Shown here piece after piece: positions 34,451 to 43,254 of a stretch of 64,000 nt of DNA. The translations under genes and the position numbers were made by a program. The stretch comes from Leucobacter luti (lineage in GTDB: Bacteria; Actinomycetota; Actinomycetes; Actinomycetales; Microbacteriaceae), in assembly GCF_004217175.1 (NCBI RefSeq), contig NZ_SHKI01000002.1:239000-302999 (forward strand). The letters are read 5' to 3'. Within the stretch, counting starts at the first letter, position 1. Each line of letters begins with the position of its first letter. The notes under the pieces are model-generated. The model was given only the letters and a program-made list of their open reading frames with translations, was not told the origin of the DNA and did no database searches.

Positions 34451-35613
34451 CATCGACCCCGCACCCCGCCGCCGCGGACGCCGCTGCGAACGCAGCCGCC
34501 GGGCGCACAGCCGCCGAGAATGGACACGCCGCAACCGCCGCTGCGGAGGCCGCCGCAGGGACCGCAACCGCGACCGCGGGCACGGCCCGCGCGGATCGGC
34601 CCGCGCGCGTCCCGTGGGGCGCCGTCGCGCTCTTCCTGGTGCTCGCGCTCGGCCTGGCCTGGCTGGTCGCCCTCCCGCTGTGGCAGCGCGACCCGGATTC
34701 CCCGGAATTCGCCGCGCTCTTCTCGCCGCTCGCCCAGGCGATGATGTTCACGCCCGCGCTGGCCGCCGTGGCCGCCCTGTTCGTCGCGCGCGTGCCGCGC
34801 GGGGAGCGGCTGCGCTTCCTCGGGATGTGGCCGCTACGGCCGGCGAAGCGGGTGGTCTGGTTCACGGTTGCGGCACTGTTCGCCCCCGTGGTGATCGTGC
34901 TCGCGAGCATTGGCGTCGCCGCGGCGTTCGGCTGGGCCGAGCTGGACCTGGTCGAGTTCTCGGGCTTCGCGGCCACGATCGCTGCCTCCCTGCCCGAGGG
35001 CATTGACTCGATGATGCCGCCCGTCGGCCTCCTGATCGCGCTGCAGTTCGTGGCGATTCCGTTTGGCGCGGTGTTCAACTGCATCTTCACGTTCGGCGAA
35101 GAGCTCGGCTGGCGCGGCTGGTTGCTGCCCGCGCTGCGCCCGCTCGGCACCTGGCCCGCGCTGGTGATCTCGGGCGTGATCTGGGGGCTGTGGCACTCGC
35201 CGCTCATCCTGCTCGGCTACAACTTCGGCCTCACCGACTGGCGCGGGGTCGCGCTGATGGTGGTCGGCTGCGTGGCCTGGGGGATCCTGCTCGGGTGGAC
35301 GCGGCTGCGCACGGGCTCGGTGTGGCCGGCCGTGGTGGGACACGGGGCGCTGAACGCCTCGGGTTCGCTCCTGCTGCTCTTCATCGCGGCGGGGACCACG
35401 CCAGACCCGGCGCTCGTGCTGCCGATCGGTGTGGCCGGGTGGATCGCGATCGCGGCGGTGCTCGTGGTGCTCGTGCTCACCGGGCAGTTCGCGGAGGAGC
35501 GGCAGCCGGAGCTGGCGCCGCGCCGCGCACGTGCGGTGCCGACCGCGGCGGACGCGGCTGGTACGGTGCCGGCCGCGCCAGACGCCGGCACGCGCGCATC
35601 CGACGCCGTGTAG
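34447..35613 (+). CDS. CPBP-family intramembrane metalloprotease
   Basis: A 388-residue membrane protein of the CAAX protease/bacteriocin-processing (Abi) family. The conserved motifs are complete: FGEELGWRGWLLPAL (EExxxR), ISGVIWGLWHSPLILLG (catalytic His), and GHGALNASGS (HxxxN). An Ala/Thr-rich cytosolic extension of about 55 residues precedes the first helix, and the C-terminal tail is also low complexity. Bacterial members mature peptides or give immunity to bacteriocins. The start overlaps the DUF1648 stop (ATGA), so all three proteins of this operon are produced together. Confidence 0.88.
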   Translation: MTSTPHPAAADAAANAAAGRTAAENGHAATAAAEAAAGTATATAGTARADRPARVPWGAVALFLVLALGLAWLVALPLWQRDPDSPEFAALFSPLAQAMMFTPALAAVAALFVARVPRGERLRFLGMWPLRPAKRVVWFTVAALFAPVVIVLASIGVAAAFGWAELDLVEFSGFAATIAASLPEGIDSMMPPVGLLIALQFVAIPFGAVFNCIFTFGEELGWRGWLLPALRPLGTWPALVISGVIWGLWHSPLILLGYNFGLTDWRGVALMVVGCVAWGILLGWTRLRTGSVWPAVVGHGALNASGSLLLLFIAAGTTPDPALVLPIGVAGWIAIAAVLVVLVLTGQFAEERQPELAPRRARAVPTAADAAGTVPAAPDAGTRASDAV

Positions 35614-35721
35614 GCGGGCGCACCAGGGTCCGCCGCGCGCCAGACGCCGGCGCGCGCACCCGACAACGCCGTCGCACCCGACACCGGCGCGCGCACCCGG
35701 CGCCGCCGAGCCCGACGCCCG

Positions 35722-36345
35722 CTAGGCCGACGCGGCCAGCACGGCGTCGACACCCTCCTGCGGGGTGTGTGCGGCGGGGAACCACCAGTCGGGCACGAGC
35801 ACGATCATCGACCGCAGAAACGCCTCGCGGTCCGGGTCGCCGCTCTGCAACCAGTGCAGGATCGCGGCGGCGAGGCCGTGCCCGTAGAAGGCAGACACCA
35901 CGTCGTGGTCGATGTCGGGGAGCGCTGGCTCCCAGAGCGCACGCCGCTCCAGGTAGTGCTTGAACGTGCCGACGGTGAGCCTGGAGAGCACGTCGGCCGG
36001 GCCGCCGTCGCCGCCGCTCGCGGGGGAGCCAAGATAGATTGGGCGGTGCGCCTCGACGTGGTCGAGGATGTCGTTGACGCCGTGCTGGAACACCTCGAGC
36101 GGTTCGGCGGTGAGCGAGTCGGGATCTGCCACGAAGCGCTCGCGGATCACCTCGAGCTCGGGCTCGAGCGCCGCCGCAAGTGCGTCGGCGGGGGCAGCGT
36201 AGTGCTTATAGAACGTGACCCGGTTGATTCCGGCGCGGTCCGTGAACTCCGAGACAGTGATCTCGGCGAGCGGCTTCTCTGCCGCGAGTTCGAGGATTGC
36301 CCGGTGCAACGCGGCGCGAGTGCGAAGAATTCTTGCATCCACCAT
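35722..36345 (-). CDS. TetR-family transcriptional regulator
   Basis: A 207-residue regulator with an N-terminal HTH (TRAALHRAILELAAEKPLAEITVSEFTDRAGINRVTFYKHYAAPADALAAAL, residues 8-60) and a C-terminal helical ligand/dimer domain. The N-terminal domain is closest to the group often called TetR/AcrR. It starts 27 bp after the cupin stop on the same strand, so it could be read from the mtnA-ABC operon or from its own promoter. GC-rich filler with repeated GGCGCGCGCACCCG words lies between its end and the CPBP gene. Confidence 0.85.
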   Translation of the reverse strand: MVDARILRTRAALHRAILELAAEKPLAEITVSEFTDRAGINRVTFYKHYAAPADALAAALEPELEVIRERFVADPDSLTAEPLEVFQHGVNDILDHVEAHRPIYLGSPASGGDGGPADVLSRLTVGTFKHYLERRALWEPALPDIDHDVVSAFYGHGLAAAILHWLQSGDPDREAFLRSMIVLVPDWWFPAAHTPQEGVDAVLAASA

Positions 36346-36372
36346 GGTGTAACTGTAACCGTCCCGCCTGCC

Positions 36373-36957
36373 TCACGGCTGAGCGCGACGATCCTCACCG
36401 GTGGAGAGCGCGTCCGTGGTGGCGGGCGCCGCCTCGTCCCCGGCCACCCGGGTCAGCTCCCGGATGCGCTCCGCCGCTGCCGGATACCGTTTCTGCAGGG
36501 CGGCGCGGTCGCCCAGCTCGAAGCCGTTCCAGTCGAACGGCGGCGACATCGTGGTGCCGATGAGCGACCACGCGCCGAGCGACGACGAACCCTGCATCAC
36601 GCCCGCCGGCACCACGAGCTGCGGGAGCTGCCCCGGGTGCTCGGCGGAGTCCGGGTCCGGGCCGAGCAGGTGCTCCTCGGCCCGGCCGTCCGGGTGCAGC
36701 AGGAGCAGGCGCAGCGGGTCGCCCGCGTACCAGTGGTAGACCTCGACCGATCCGAGAGAGTGCAGCGCCGAGAAGTCAGGATCCGCGAGCAGGTAGTAGA
36801 TCGCGCTCGAGTGCTCGGTGAGGTGCATCTGGCGGAACAGCCCGCCCTCGTGTTCGAGCGGTTCGAGGCCGAGTCGCTCCACCCAGGCGGCGGCCGCGGC
36901 GGGCAGCGCGGGCAGTGCGGAGGAGGAGGCCGGGTGCCCCGCGTCGATCTCGCTCAC
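36373..36957 (-). CDS. DUF985 cupin-domain protein
   Basis: A 194-residue protein with a complete DUF985 cupin pattern: AAAWVERLGLEPLEHEGGLFRQMHL, AIYYLLADPDFSALHSLGSVEVYHWYAGDPLRLLLLHPDG, LPQLVVPAGVMQGS, WSLIGTTMSPPFDWNGFELGDRAAL. This sugar-isomerase-like cupin family has no settled reaction. The ATG overlaps the stop of the second permease by 4 bp, so it is translated with a nucleoside-type importer and MtnA. This suggests it acts on the same imported compound. It is not an acireductone dioxygenase (MtnD) by motif. Confidence 0.85.
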   Translation of the reverse strand: MSEIDAGHPASSSALPALPAAAAAWVERLGLEPLEHEGGLFRQMHLTEHSSAIYYLLADPDFSALHSLGSVEVYHWYAGDPLRLLLLHPDGRAEEHLLGPDPDSAEHPGQLPQLVVPAGVMQGSSSLGAWSLIGTTMSPPFDWNGFELGDRAALQKRYPAAAERIRELTRVAGDEAAPATTDALSTGEDRRAQP

Positions 36958-37868
36958 GCGACCGCCGCCTCGCGGGTCTTGCGGAAGCGTCCGCTCATCA
37001 GGATCAGCACGAGCAGCGTGAGCACGTACGGGCCGGCGTCGGTGAGCTGCTGGGGGAGCCCGAACGACTGGAGTCGGAAGCCGATCGCGTCGGCGAAGCC
37101 GAACAGCAGCGCCGCGGCGAGCACGCCGACGGGGTGCGCCCGGGCGAGCATCACGACCACCACGGCGATCCAGCCGCGCCCCGCCGACATGTTCTCGCCG
37201 AACTGGACCACGTTGCCGAGGGCGAGCTGCGCGCCGCCGAGGCCCGCGAGGGCGCCGGAGGCGATCACCGCGCCGAGTTGGTAGCGCTGCGGGTTGACCC
37301 CCATCGTCGCGGCGGCGAGCGGGCGCTCGCCGACGCCGCGCATGCGCAGGCCGAGTGGGGTGCGGAACAGCACGATCCAGAGCGTCGGAACGAGCAGCAG
37401 GGCGAGGTAGCCGAGCGGCGTGAGCGCGAAGAGCGCGCCGATCCAGGGGATGTCCGCGAGGATCGGGATCCGCCAGGTGGGGATGCCGTCGATGCCGGGA
37501 TCCTGGAACACGCCCTGTACGTCGAAGATTGCGACGATGAGGAAGCTCGTCATGCCGACCGCGAGGATGTTCATCGCGATCGCGAGCACAATCGGGTCGC
37601 CCTTTCGATACACCGCCCCGTAGCCGAGAATCAGCGAGAACACGGCGCCGGAGAGCATCGCGACGATCACGCCCATGATCCAGTTGTGCGTGAAGTAGGA
37701 GGCGGCGACGCCGGCGAACGCGCCGACGAGGAGCATGCCCTCGAGGCCGATGTTGAAGATGCCCACGCGTTCGGCGAGCATCCCGCCGAGTGCGGCGAGC
37801 AGGATCGGGATCAGCGAGCGCAGGACCGAGGAGATGAGATCCTCGGAGAAGAGGTCGAGAATGTTCAT
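36954..37868 (-). CDS. Nucleoside-type ABC transporter permease (YufQ/NupQ-like)
   Basis: A 304-residue permease of the BPD_transp_2 family with about eight helices. The N-terminal block LIPILLAALGGMLAERVGIFNIGLEGMLLVGAFAG and the central GENMSAGRGWIAVVVVMLARAHPVG are diagnostic of permeases that work with BMP-type binding proteins. It overlaps both neighbours by 4 bp. The pairing with the larger permease encoded upstream gives a heterodimeric channel. Confidence 0.92.
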   Translation of the reverse strand: MNILDLFSEDLISSVLRSLIPILLAALGGMLAERVGIFNIGLEGMLLVGAFAGVAASYFTHNWIMGVIVAMLSGAVFSLILGYGAVYRKGDPIVLAIAMNILAVGMTSFLIVAIFDVQGVFQDPGIDGIPTWRIPILADIPWIGALFALTPLGYLALLLVPTLWIVLFRTPLGLRMRGVGERPLAAATMGVNPQRYQLGAVIASGALAGLGGAQLALGNVVQFGENMSAGRGWIAVVVVMLARAHPVGVLAAALLFGFADAIGFRLQSFGLPQQLTDAGPYVLTLLVLILMSGRFRKTREAAVA

Positions 37869-39100
37869 CGGGCGTCCCCGTTCGGTGCGGTGGCGGGGAC
37901 GGGTGCGAGCGTGGGGACCGCCGCCGGGTCAGCGGCGGGGCCGGGATCCGGATCGGGGTCCGGGGTGCCCGTGAGTGCCGGCTCGGCGCCCCCGGCTCGG
38001 CGCTTCCCGAAGCGGGGGAGCGCGACCCTGAACGCGAGCAGAATGATGACGAGCGCCTGGATGATCGCGGCGATCTGGGGGGAGAGCCCCAGCTCGCGGC
38101 CCATCGCGTCGCTGCCGACCATGATCGCGGCGAAGAAGAGACCAGCGATGACGATGCCGACCGGGCGGTACAGGGCGAGGAGCGTGACGAGCAGCGCGGT
38201 CCACGCGAAGTTCGTCTGCACGAAGTAGCCCTCGATGAGGCGAGTGCTCGGTGCGCCGATGATGAGCATGAGGCCGAAGAGGCCGGCGAGGCCGCCCGAG
38301 ATCGCCATGGTGCGCAGCACCAGCGGGCCGGGCTTCACGCCGCTGTAGCGCACGAACTCGGCGTTCTGGCCGGCGAGGCCCGACTCGAAGCCGAAGCGAG
38401 TGCGTCGGTTCACGAAGATCGCGCCGAGCACGACGACGATGAGGATCACGATCGACCAGTTCACTCCCGTGAGCACCGCGGTGACGGGGTTGGTGGCGCC
38501 CAGCGTGTTGCGGAGCATCTCGGCGAAGCCGGAGTCGCGCGGCACGAGCATCGACAGCTGCACCTCGGGGCGCACCTGCTCGCTGGCCACGAGGTCGGAG
38601 GTGGGCTCGTCGAGCTTGTAGCGGATCAGCCAGGACGAGAAGTAGCGGGCCGGGTAGTTCAGCAGCAGGGTCGAGAGCAGGATCGGGACCCCGAGGAGGT
38701 TCTGGAGCACGGCCGTGATGAGGCCCCAGAGCGCGCCCGCGGCGATCGCGGTGACGAACGCGAGCGGGACGATGAGGGCAGCGGGGCCGGGCACGTAGAT
38801 CGCCACGAGGCCGCCAGCGAGGGCGCCGAGACCGGCCTGACCCTCGGTCCCGAGGTTGAGCACGCCGGCGCGGAAAGCCACGGCGATCGCGATACCGATC
38901 CCGATGATGGGGACCGCGCGCTGCAGCGTACTCGCGAGACCGGCGCCGCTGCCGAAGGAGCCGTTCACCATGGCGATGTAGCCGCTGATCGGGTCGACGC
39001 CGGCGATCAGCATGAAGCAGGCGCCGATCACGAGCGCGAGCACCACCGAGACCGGGATCGGGCCGGCAAGCCAGCGTCCGACGCTATTCAGAGTCTTCAC
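37865..39100 (-). CDS. Nucleoside-type ABC transporter permease (YufP/NupP-like)
   Basis: A 411-residue permease with the BMP-system pattern AFRAGVLNLGTEGQAGLGALAGGLVAIYV and a long periplasmic loop (LIRYKLDEPTSDLVASEQVRPEVQLSMLVPRDSGFAEML), as expected for the larger of the two subunits. The tail of about 40 residues after the last helix is Pro/Asp/Ala-rich (TPDPDPDPGPAAD). 4-bp overlaps join it to the ATPase gene and to the smaller permease gene. Confidence 0.9.
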   Translation of the reverse strand: MKTLNSVGRWLAGPIPVSVVLALVIGACFMLIAGVDPISGYIAMVNGSFGSGAGLASTLQRAVPIIGIGIAIAVAFRAGVLNLGTEGQAGLGALAGGLVAIYVPGPAALIVPLAFVTAIAAGALWGLITAVLQNLLGVPILLSTLLLNYPARYFSSWLIRYKLDEPTSDLVASEQVRPEVQLSMLVPRDSGFAEMLRNTLGATNPVTAVLTGVNWSIVILIVVVLGAIFVNRRTRFGFESGLAGQNAEFVRYSGVKPGPLVLRTMAISGGLAGLFGLMLIIGAPSTRLIEGYFVQTNFAWTALLVTLLALYRPVGIVIAGLFFAAIMVGSDAMGRELGLSPQIAAIIQALVIILLAFRVALPRFGKRRAGGAEPALTGTPDPDPDPGPAADPAAVPTLAPVPATAPNGDAR

Positions 39101-40671
39101 AGTGCGGTCTCCTTGTGCGGGGTGGCGGGAGCCGCCGTGCTGGGTCGTGGTCGGTGCTGCGCCTCCGGCTCGTGTCCGGCCATGTACAGTCCGAGCAGCG
39201 CCTCGGTCGCCTCCGCCTGCGGCAGCTCGGCAACGAGCCGGCCCTCGAACATCACGAGGATGCGCGAGGACAGCGACATGATCTCGCTGAGCTCCGCGGA
39301 GATGAGCAGCAGCGCGCCGCCCCCGTCGCGGTACTCGCAGAGCTCGCGGTGGATCGACTCGATCGCGCCGATGTCTACGCCGCGGGTGGGCTGCTCGGAG
39401 ATGAGGATCGGCGCGCGGTAATCGAGCTCGCGCGCCACGACGATCTTCTGGAGGTTGCCACCCGACAGCGTGCCCACGGGCGTCGCGGGACTCGCGATCT
39501 TGACGCCGAAGCGAGAGATGAGCCGCTTCGCGTGCTCGACCATCGCGGCGCGGGAGAGCAGGCCGCCGCGCAAGATCGGGGCGGAGCGGTGGTGGCCGAG
39601 GGCGAGGTTGTCGACCGCGCTGGCGGAGCCGGCGGAGCCGACCGCGTGCCGATCCTCGGGGATGTAGGAGATACCACCGTCGCGCCGCTGGGCGATCGAG
39701 GCGCGGCTGAGGTCTGTCCCGCTCGCGAACACCTGGCCGCTGCTGGCGCGGCGCATCCCGATGATCGCCTCGGCGAGCTCGACCTGGCCGTTCCCGGCCA
39801 CGCCGGCGATGCCGACGACCTCGCCGGCGCGCACCGTGAGGCTCGCGGCGCTCACGGCGTCGCGGCCGCCCGAGCCCGGCACGGTGAGCTCACGCACGTC
39901 GAGCACGGTGTCCCCGGGGGCGAGCGCCGGTGGCGGGGTGGTGAGGTCGACGTCGCGGCCGGTCATGTGCCGGGTGATCTCGGCGGGGGAGCTCTCCGCG
40001 GTGACGAGCTCGGCCACGTTGCGGCCGTCGCGGAGCACGGTGACGCGATCGGAGATCGCCATCACCTCGCCCAGCTTGTGCGTAATCAGGATGATGGTGC
40101 GGCCGTCGGCTTTGAGGGCGCGGAGCACATCGAAGAGGCGCTCGGTCTCCTGCGGGGTGAGCACGGCGGTGGGCTCATCGAGGATCAGGACGCGGGCGTC
40201 GCGGTACAGGGCCTTCACGATCTCGACGCGCTGCAGCACGCCGACCGGGACGGAATCGACGCGGGCGGTGGGATCGATCTGGAGGCCGTAGCGATCCGCG
40301 ATCTCGGCGACGCGGCGGTTTGCAGCCTGCCGGTCGATGAGGCCGCGCTTCGTCGGCTCACTGCGGAACACCACGTTCTCGGCGATGGTGAGCGACGGGA
40401 ATAGCTTGAACGACTGGAACACCATCCCGATGCCGGCGTCGATGGCGTCGAGTGGGGAGGCGAACGTCTTGCGCTCGCCGCGAATGATGATCTCGCCCTC
40501 GTCGGGCTGCATCACGCCGGCGAGCTGCGACATCAGGATCGACTTGCCCGCGCCGTTCTCGCCCATCAGGGCGTGGATCTCACCGGCCTCTACGGTGAAG
40601 TCGACGTTGTCGTCGGCGAGTACACCTGGAAAGCGCTTGGTGATGCCGCGCATGGAGACCTCGACGGTCAT
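39097..40671 (-). CDS. Nucleoside-type ABC transporter ATP-binding protein (YufO/NupO-like)
   Basis: A 524-residue protein with two ABC modules. Module 1 has a full Walker A (MGENGAGKS, about 36-44) and Walker B LILDEPTAVL, but the signature is the degenerate VPVGVLQRVEI. Module 2 has a degenerate Walker A (GVAGNGQVEL) and a good signature LSGGNLQKIVVARE. This asymmetry is normal for sugar/nucleoside importers of the RbsA/YufO type. It powers the two permeases encoded immediately downstream. A hairpin at 40715-40751 separates it from the binding-protein gene. Confidence 0.92.
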   Translation of the reverse strand: MTVEVSMRGITKRFPGVLADDNVDFTVEAGEIHALMGENGAGKSILMSQLAGVMQPDEGEIIIRGERKTFASPLDAIDAGIGMVFQSFKLFPSLTIAENVVFRSEPTKRGLIDRQAANRRVAEIADRYGLQIDPTARVDSVPVGVLQRVEIVKALYRDARVLILDEPTAVLTPQETERLFDVLRALKADGRTIILITHKLGEVMAISDRVTVLRDGRNVAELVTAESSPAEITRHMTGRDVDLTTPPPALAPGDTVLDVRELTVPGSGGRDAVSAASLTVRAGEVVGIAGVAGNGQVELAEAIIGMRRASSGQVFASGTDLSRASIAQRRDGGISYIPEDRHAVGSAGSASAVDNLALGHHRSAPILRGGLLSRAAMVEHAKRLISRFGVKIASPATPVGTLSGGNLQKIVVARELDYRAPILISEQPTRGVDIGAIESIHRELCEYRDGGGALLLISAELSEIMSLSSRILVMFEGRLVAELPQAEATEALLGLYMAGHEPEAQHRPRPSTAAPATPHKETAL

Positions 40672-40714
40672 CCTGGCTCCTTCGTTCGGCCGGTGTGGCG
40701 GTGCGGGGAAGACA

Positions 40715-40751
40715 CCCGTGCGGGGGACGGCGGCGCCGTCCCCCGCACGGG
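40715..40751 (-). terminator. Hairpin after the BMP binding-protein gene
   Basis: A perfect 17-bp stem with a 3-nt loop, 9 bp after the binding-protein stop and before the ATPase gene. It probably reduces read-through or protects the upstream message so that binding protein exceeds transporter. Confidence 0.75.
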
Positions 40752-40760
40752 GATCAGGGG

Positions 40761-41816
40761 TTACGCGAGGGGGTCGGTGACCTTGACCTTGCCGCTCACG
40801 ATGTCGTCGCGCACCTGCGTGACCTGATCGAGCACGTCAGCGTTCTCCATGACGGTGCACTGCGAGTCTGCGGCGTCCTCGGTGAGGCTGACAATCGTCA
40901 TGCCCTCTTCCTTGAGGCCGAACGAGCTGGTCGCCTCGGAGGAGCTCTTGCCGTCCATGATCTCGCTGACGACGGTCTCGACGACCTTGTTGACCGACTT
41001 CACGGTGCCGTCGACCACGTTGCCCGGCGCCATCGGGCACTGGTTCGCGTCCACGCCGTACGCCGAGAAGCCCTGCTCAGCAGCGGCCTCCATGATACCG
41101 CCGTTTGCGGCAGCGCCGACGGCGAAGACCTGGTCAACGCCGGTGCCGGCGAACGCGATCGCCTGCTCCTTCGCGCGGGCGGTGTCAGCGAACGGGTTGT
41201 CGCCGCCGATCACCTGGGGTGCGACCGTGTCGACATCCTTGTTGACGCTCTTGGCGCCCTCGGCGAAGCCGTCAGAGTACTTCTTGAGCAGCGGGTTGTC
41301 GACCGAGATGACCGAGCCAACCTTGTTCGCGGTGGTGAGGAGGCCTGCCTCGACGCCGAGGAGGTACGAGGGCTCCTGCTCGCGGAACGTCGCCTGGTAG
41401 AGGTTCTCGGGTGCGCCGTCGACAGCGGTGTCGATGAGCAGGAACTTCTGCTGCGGGTTCTGCTCTGCGAGCTCCTTGGCGACGTCGCCGAACTGGAAGC
41501 CGAGCATCACGACGACCTCGGGGGCCTCAGCGATTGCTGCTTCGAGGTTTGAACGGCGCTGCGCGTCGTCCTTCGACTCGAAGGTCTTTGCCGAGCCCTC
41601 GAAGGTCTTCGCGACCGAGTCGATGCCGACCTTGCCCGACTTCAGGAACTCGTTCTGCCCGATCGGGTCGCTCGTGATGTAGATGAACGCGGGGCCCTCG
41701 GCGCTCGCGTCGGATCCTGCATCCGAGCTCCCGCCAGCGCAGGAGGTGAGGAGCAGCGCGCTCGCGGCTGCACCGGCAATGAGGGCCGCGCGGGCGCGGC
41801 GTTTGGTGAAGAACAT
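40761..41816 (-). CDS. BMP-family (basic membrane protein) substrate-binding lipoprotein
   Basis: A 351-residue lipoprotein (signal peptide ending ALLLTSCAGGSS; lipidated Cys about 25). The BMP/PnrA-like fold is shown by FIYITSDPIGQNEFLKSGKVGI, PEVVVMLGFQFGDVAKELAEQNPQQKFLLIDTAVDG, and the YLLGVEAGLLT block (about 165-175). PnrA-like proteins bind nucleosides. Thus the importer probably takes up a purine nucleoside, and the MtnA gene directly upstream suggests 5'-methylthioadenosine-like or 5'-deoxy ligands. AAAGGAA precedes the ATG. Confidence 0.92.
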   Translation of the reverse strand: MFFTKRRARAALIAGAAASALLLTSCAGGSSDAGSDASAEGPAFIYITSDPIGQNEFLKSGKVGIDSVAKTFEGSAKTFESKDDAQRRSNLEAAIAEAPEVVVMLGFQFGDVAKELAEQNPQQKFLLIDTAVDGAPENLYQATFREQEPSYLLGVEAGLLTTANKVGSVISVDNPLLKKYSDGFAEGAKSVNKDVDTVAPQVIGGDNPFADTARAKEQAIAFAGTGVDQVFAVGAAANGGIMEAAAEQGFSAYGVDANQCPMAPGNVVDGTVKSVNKVVETVVSEIMDGKSSSEATSSFGLKEEGMTIVSLTEDAADSQCTVMENADVLDQVTQVRDDIVSGKVKVTDPLA

Positions 41817-41871
41817 TCGGGGTTCCTTTCGGAGGTGACGGCGGAGTTGAAATACGAAGATGAACTACAGA

Positions 41872-42921
41872 CTAGGAGCGCAGCGGCTCGAGGGGAACCG
41901 TTGCGAGCGTCTCGCCCGTCCCCGGGCGGATCACGCGTCGCTCGGTGACGATCGCGGTGATGAGCTCGTACGGGGTCACATCGAACGCGGGGTTGACCGC
42001 CTCGATGCCCTCGGGGGCGGTGCGGACGCCGCCAAAACCGGCGACCTCGGCGACGCCGCGATCCTCGATCTCGATGTCCGAGCCGCTCGCGGTGGCCATG
42101 TCAACCGTCGACTCGGGGGCGACCACGATGAACGGAACGCCGGCGTGCTTCGCGGCGAGCGCGAGCGAGAACGAACCGATCTTGTTCGCCGAGTCGCCGT
42201 TTGCCGCGATCCGGTCGGCGCCGATGAACACCGCGTCCGCGATGCCGCGCGACAGCAGGAAGGGGCCGGCCGAGTCGATGAGGAGCCGGAAGGGGGCGCC
42301 CATGCGCTGGAGCTCCCACGCGGTGAGGCGGACGCCCTGCAGCAGCGGCCGGGTCTCGAGCGGGAACGCCTCGGCGAGCGAGCCCTGCTCGAGCAGGGTC
42401 TGGATCACGCCGAGCGCGGTGCCGCGCTCAACGGTCGCGAGCCCGCCCGTGTTGCAGATCGTCATGACCCGCACGGGGTCCTTGCCCGTGAGCTCGCGCG
42501 TGAGGTCGGCGCCGCGCAGCCCCATGGAGATGCAGGCGGCGATGTCCTCGTCGCGGATGGCGAGCGCCTCGTCGAGGATCGCCGCGGCGCCCTCGTCGAG
42601 TCGGGTGAGGGCGCGGTCGACGCCCCACGAGAGGTTGACCGCGGTGGGACGTGCCTCGCGCAGCAGGAGGGATTGTCTGACAACTTCGGCGCGCGCGGCG
42701 GCGGCGTCCCCGCTCGTGTCTGCCGCTGCCACGTTTGCCGCGATGAGCGCCACGCCCATCGCCCCGGCCACGCCGAGCGCGGGGGCCCCGCGCACCGCGA
42801 GCCGCTGAATATCCGAGATGAGATCCGTCAGCTCCGTCACCCGGCGCTGCTCCAGCCGGTGAGGGAGGAGCGTCTGATCGATGAGTTCAATGCCCCCATC
42901 GATCCAATCGATCGTGCGCAA
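41872..42921 (-). CDS. mtnA: S-methyl-5-thioribose-1-phosphate isomerase (MtnA)
   Basis: A 349-residue cytosolic enzyme that converts 5-methylthioribose-1-phosphate (or the 5-deoxyribose analogue) to the ribulose-1-phosphate form. Diagnostic segments are [18 protein letters not shown] (42-59), catalytic Cys156 in ICNTGGLAT, and Asp236 in [18 protein letters not shown]. The start is TTG, with AAGGAG 7 nt upstream. The gene is first in a tight operon with the BMP importer and a DUF985 cupin. No mtnK, mtnP, mtnB, mtnC or mtnD is in the window, so the rest of the salvage route lies elsewhere or is unconventional. Confidence 0.92.
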   Translation of the reverse strand: MRTIDWIDGGIELIDQTLLPHRLEQRRVTELTDLISDIQRLAVRGAPALGVAGAMGVALIAANVAAADTSGDAAAARAEVVRQSLLLREARPTAVNLSWGVDRALTRLDEGAAAILDEALAIRDEDIAACISMGLRGADLTRELTGKDPVRVMTICNTGGLATVERGTALGVIQTLLEQGSLAEAFPLETRPLLQGVRLTAWELQRMGAPFRLLIDSAGPFLLSRGIADAVFIGADRIAANGDSANKIGSFSLALAAKHAGVPFIVVAPESTVDMATASGSDIEIEDRGVAEVAGFGGVRTAPEGIEAVNPAFDVTPYELITAIVTERRVIRPGTGETLATVPLEPLRS

Positions 42922-43254
42922 GCGGTGCTCCTTCTGCTGTCACCGAGGGCTGCGAGCCATCCCCCGATAGTGGTATCGCAGCATTCAGAATACCCGAATC
43001 TTGTCAGACCACGTGACGGGGGCGCAGAGCGACGCGGAGGTCCCGGTCAGACGTGGGTACGACGCCGTTCTGACACGCGACTGTTCCCAAATGTTCACCA
43101 GCGTCCTTCGCGTGTCTCCGCCGCGACCTCGTGCCCCCGGCGTAGCGTGTGTGCCATCGGGCAGGGTGCCCGATCGAGGCGGCCCGCCACCTCGATTGGA
43201 GTGAACGGTCGTCGCGCTGATCCGGGGCCTGGACCCCGGGGCAGAGGAGCCATC
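42922..43254. other. 333-bp divergent intergenic region with a structured phoH leader
   Basis: The mtnA side (42940-43010) is relatively AT-rich and probably contains its promoter, but I see no clean -35/-10 pair. The phoH side holds three consecutive hairpins ending at the ribosome-binding site. No gene was found. Confidence 0.6.
43156..43239 (+). promoter_or_regulatory. Three-hairpin leader upstream of the PhoH gene
   Basis: Hairpins occur in series: ATCGGGCA/TGCCCGAT with a GGG loop (43156-43174), ATCGAGG/CCTCGAT with a 10-nt loop (43173-43196), and CCGGGG/CCCCGG (43222-43239). The last lies 3 nt before the AGAGGAG ribosome-binding site. It matches no riboswitch class I can name and could be a translational control element. 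Confidence 0.45.

Noticed and set aside
41860..43254. Continuous frame that would make the PhoH protein 934 residues
   Set aside because: The extra part is antisense to mtnA and has no homology-like pattern. The GTG at 43255 has AGAGGAG at ideal spacing.
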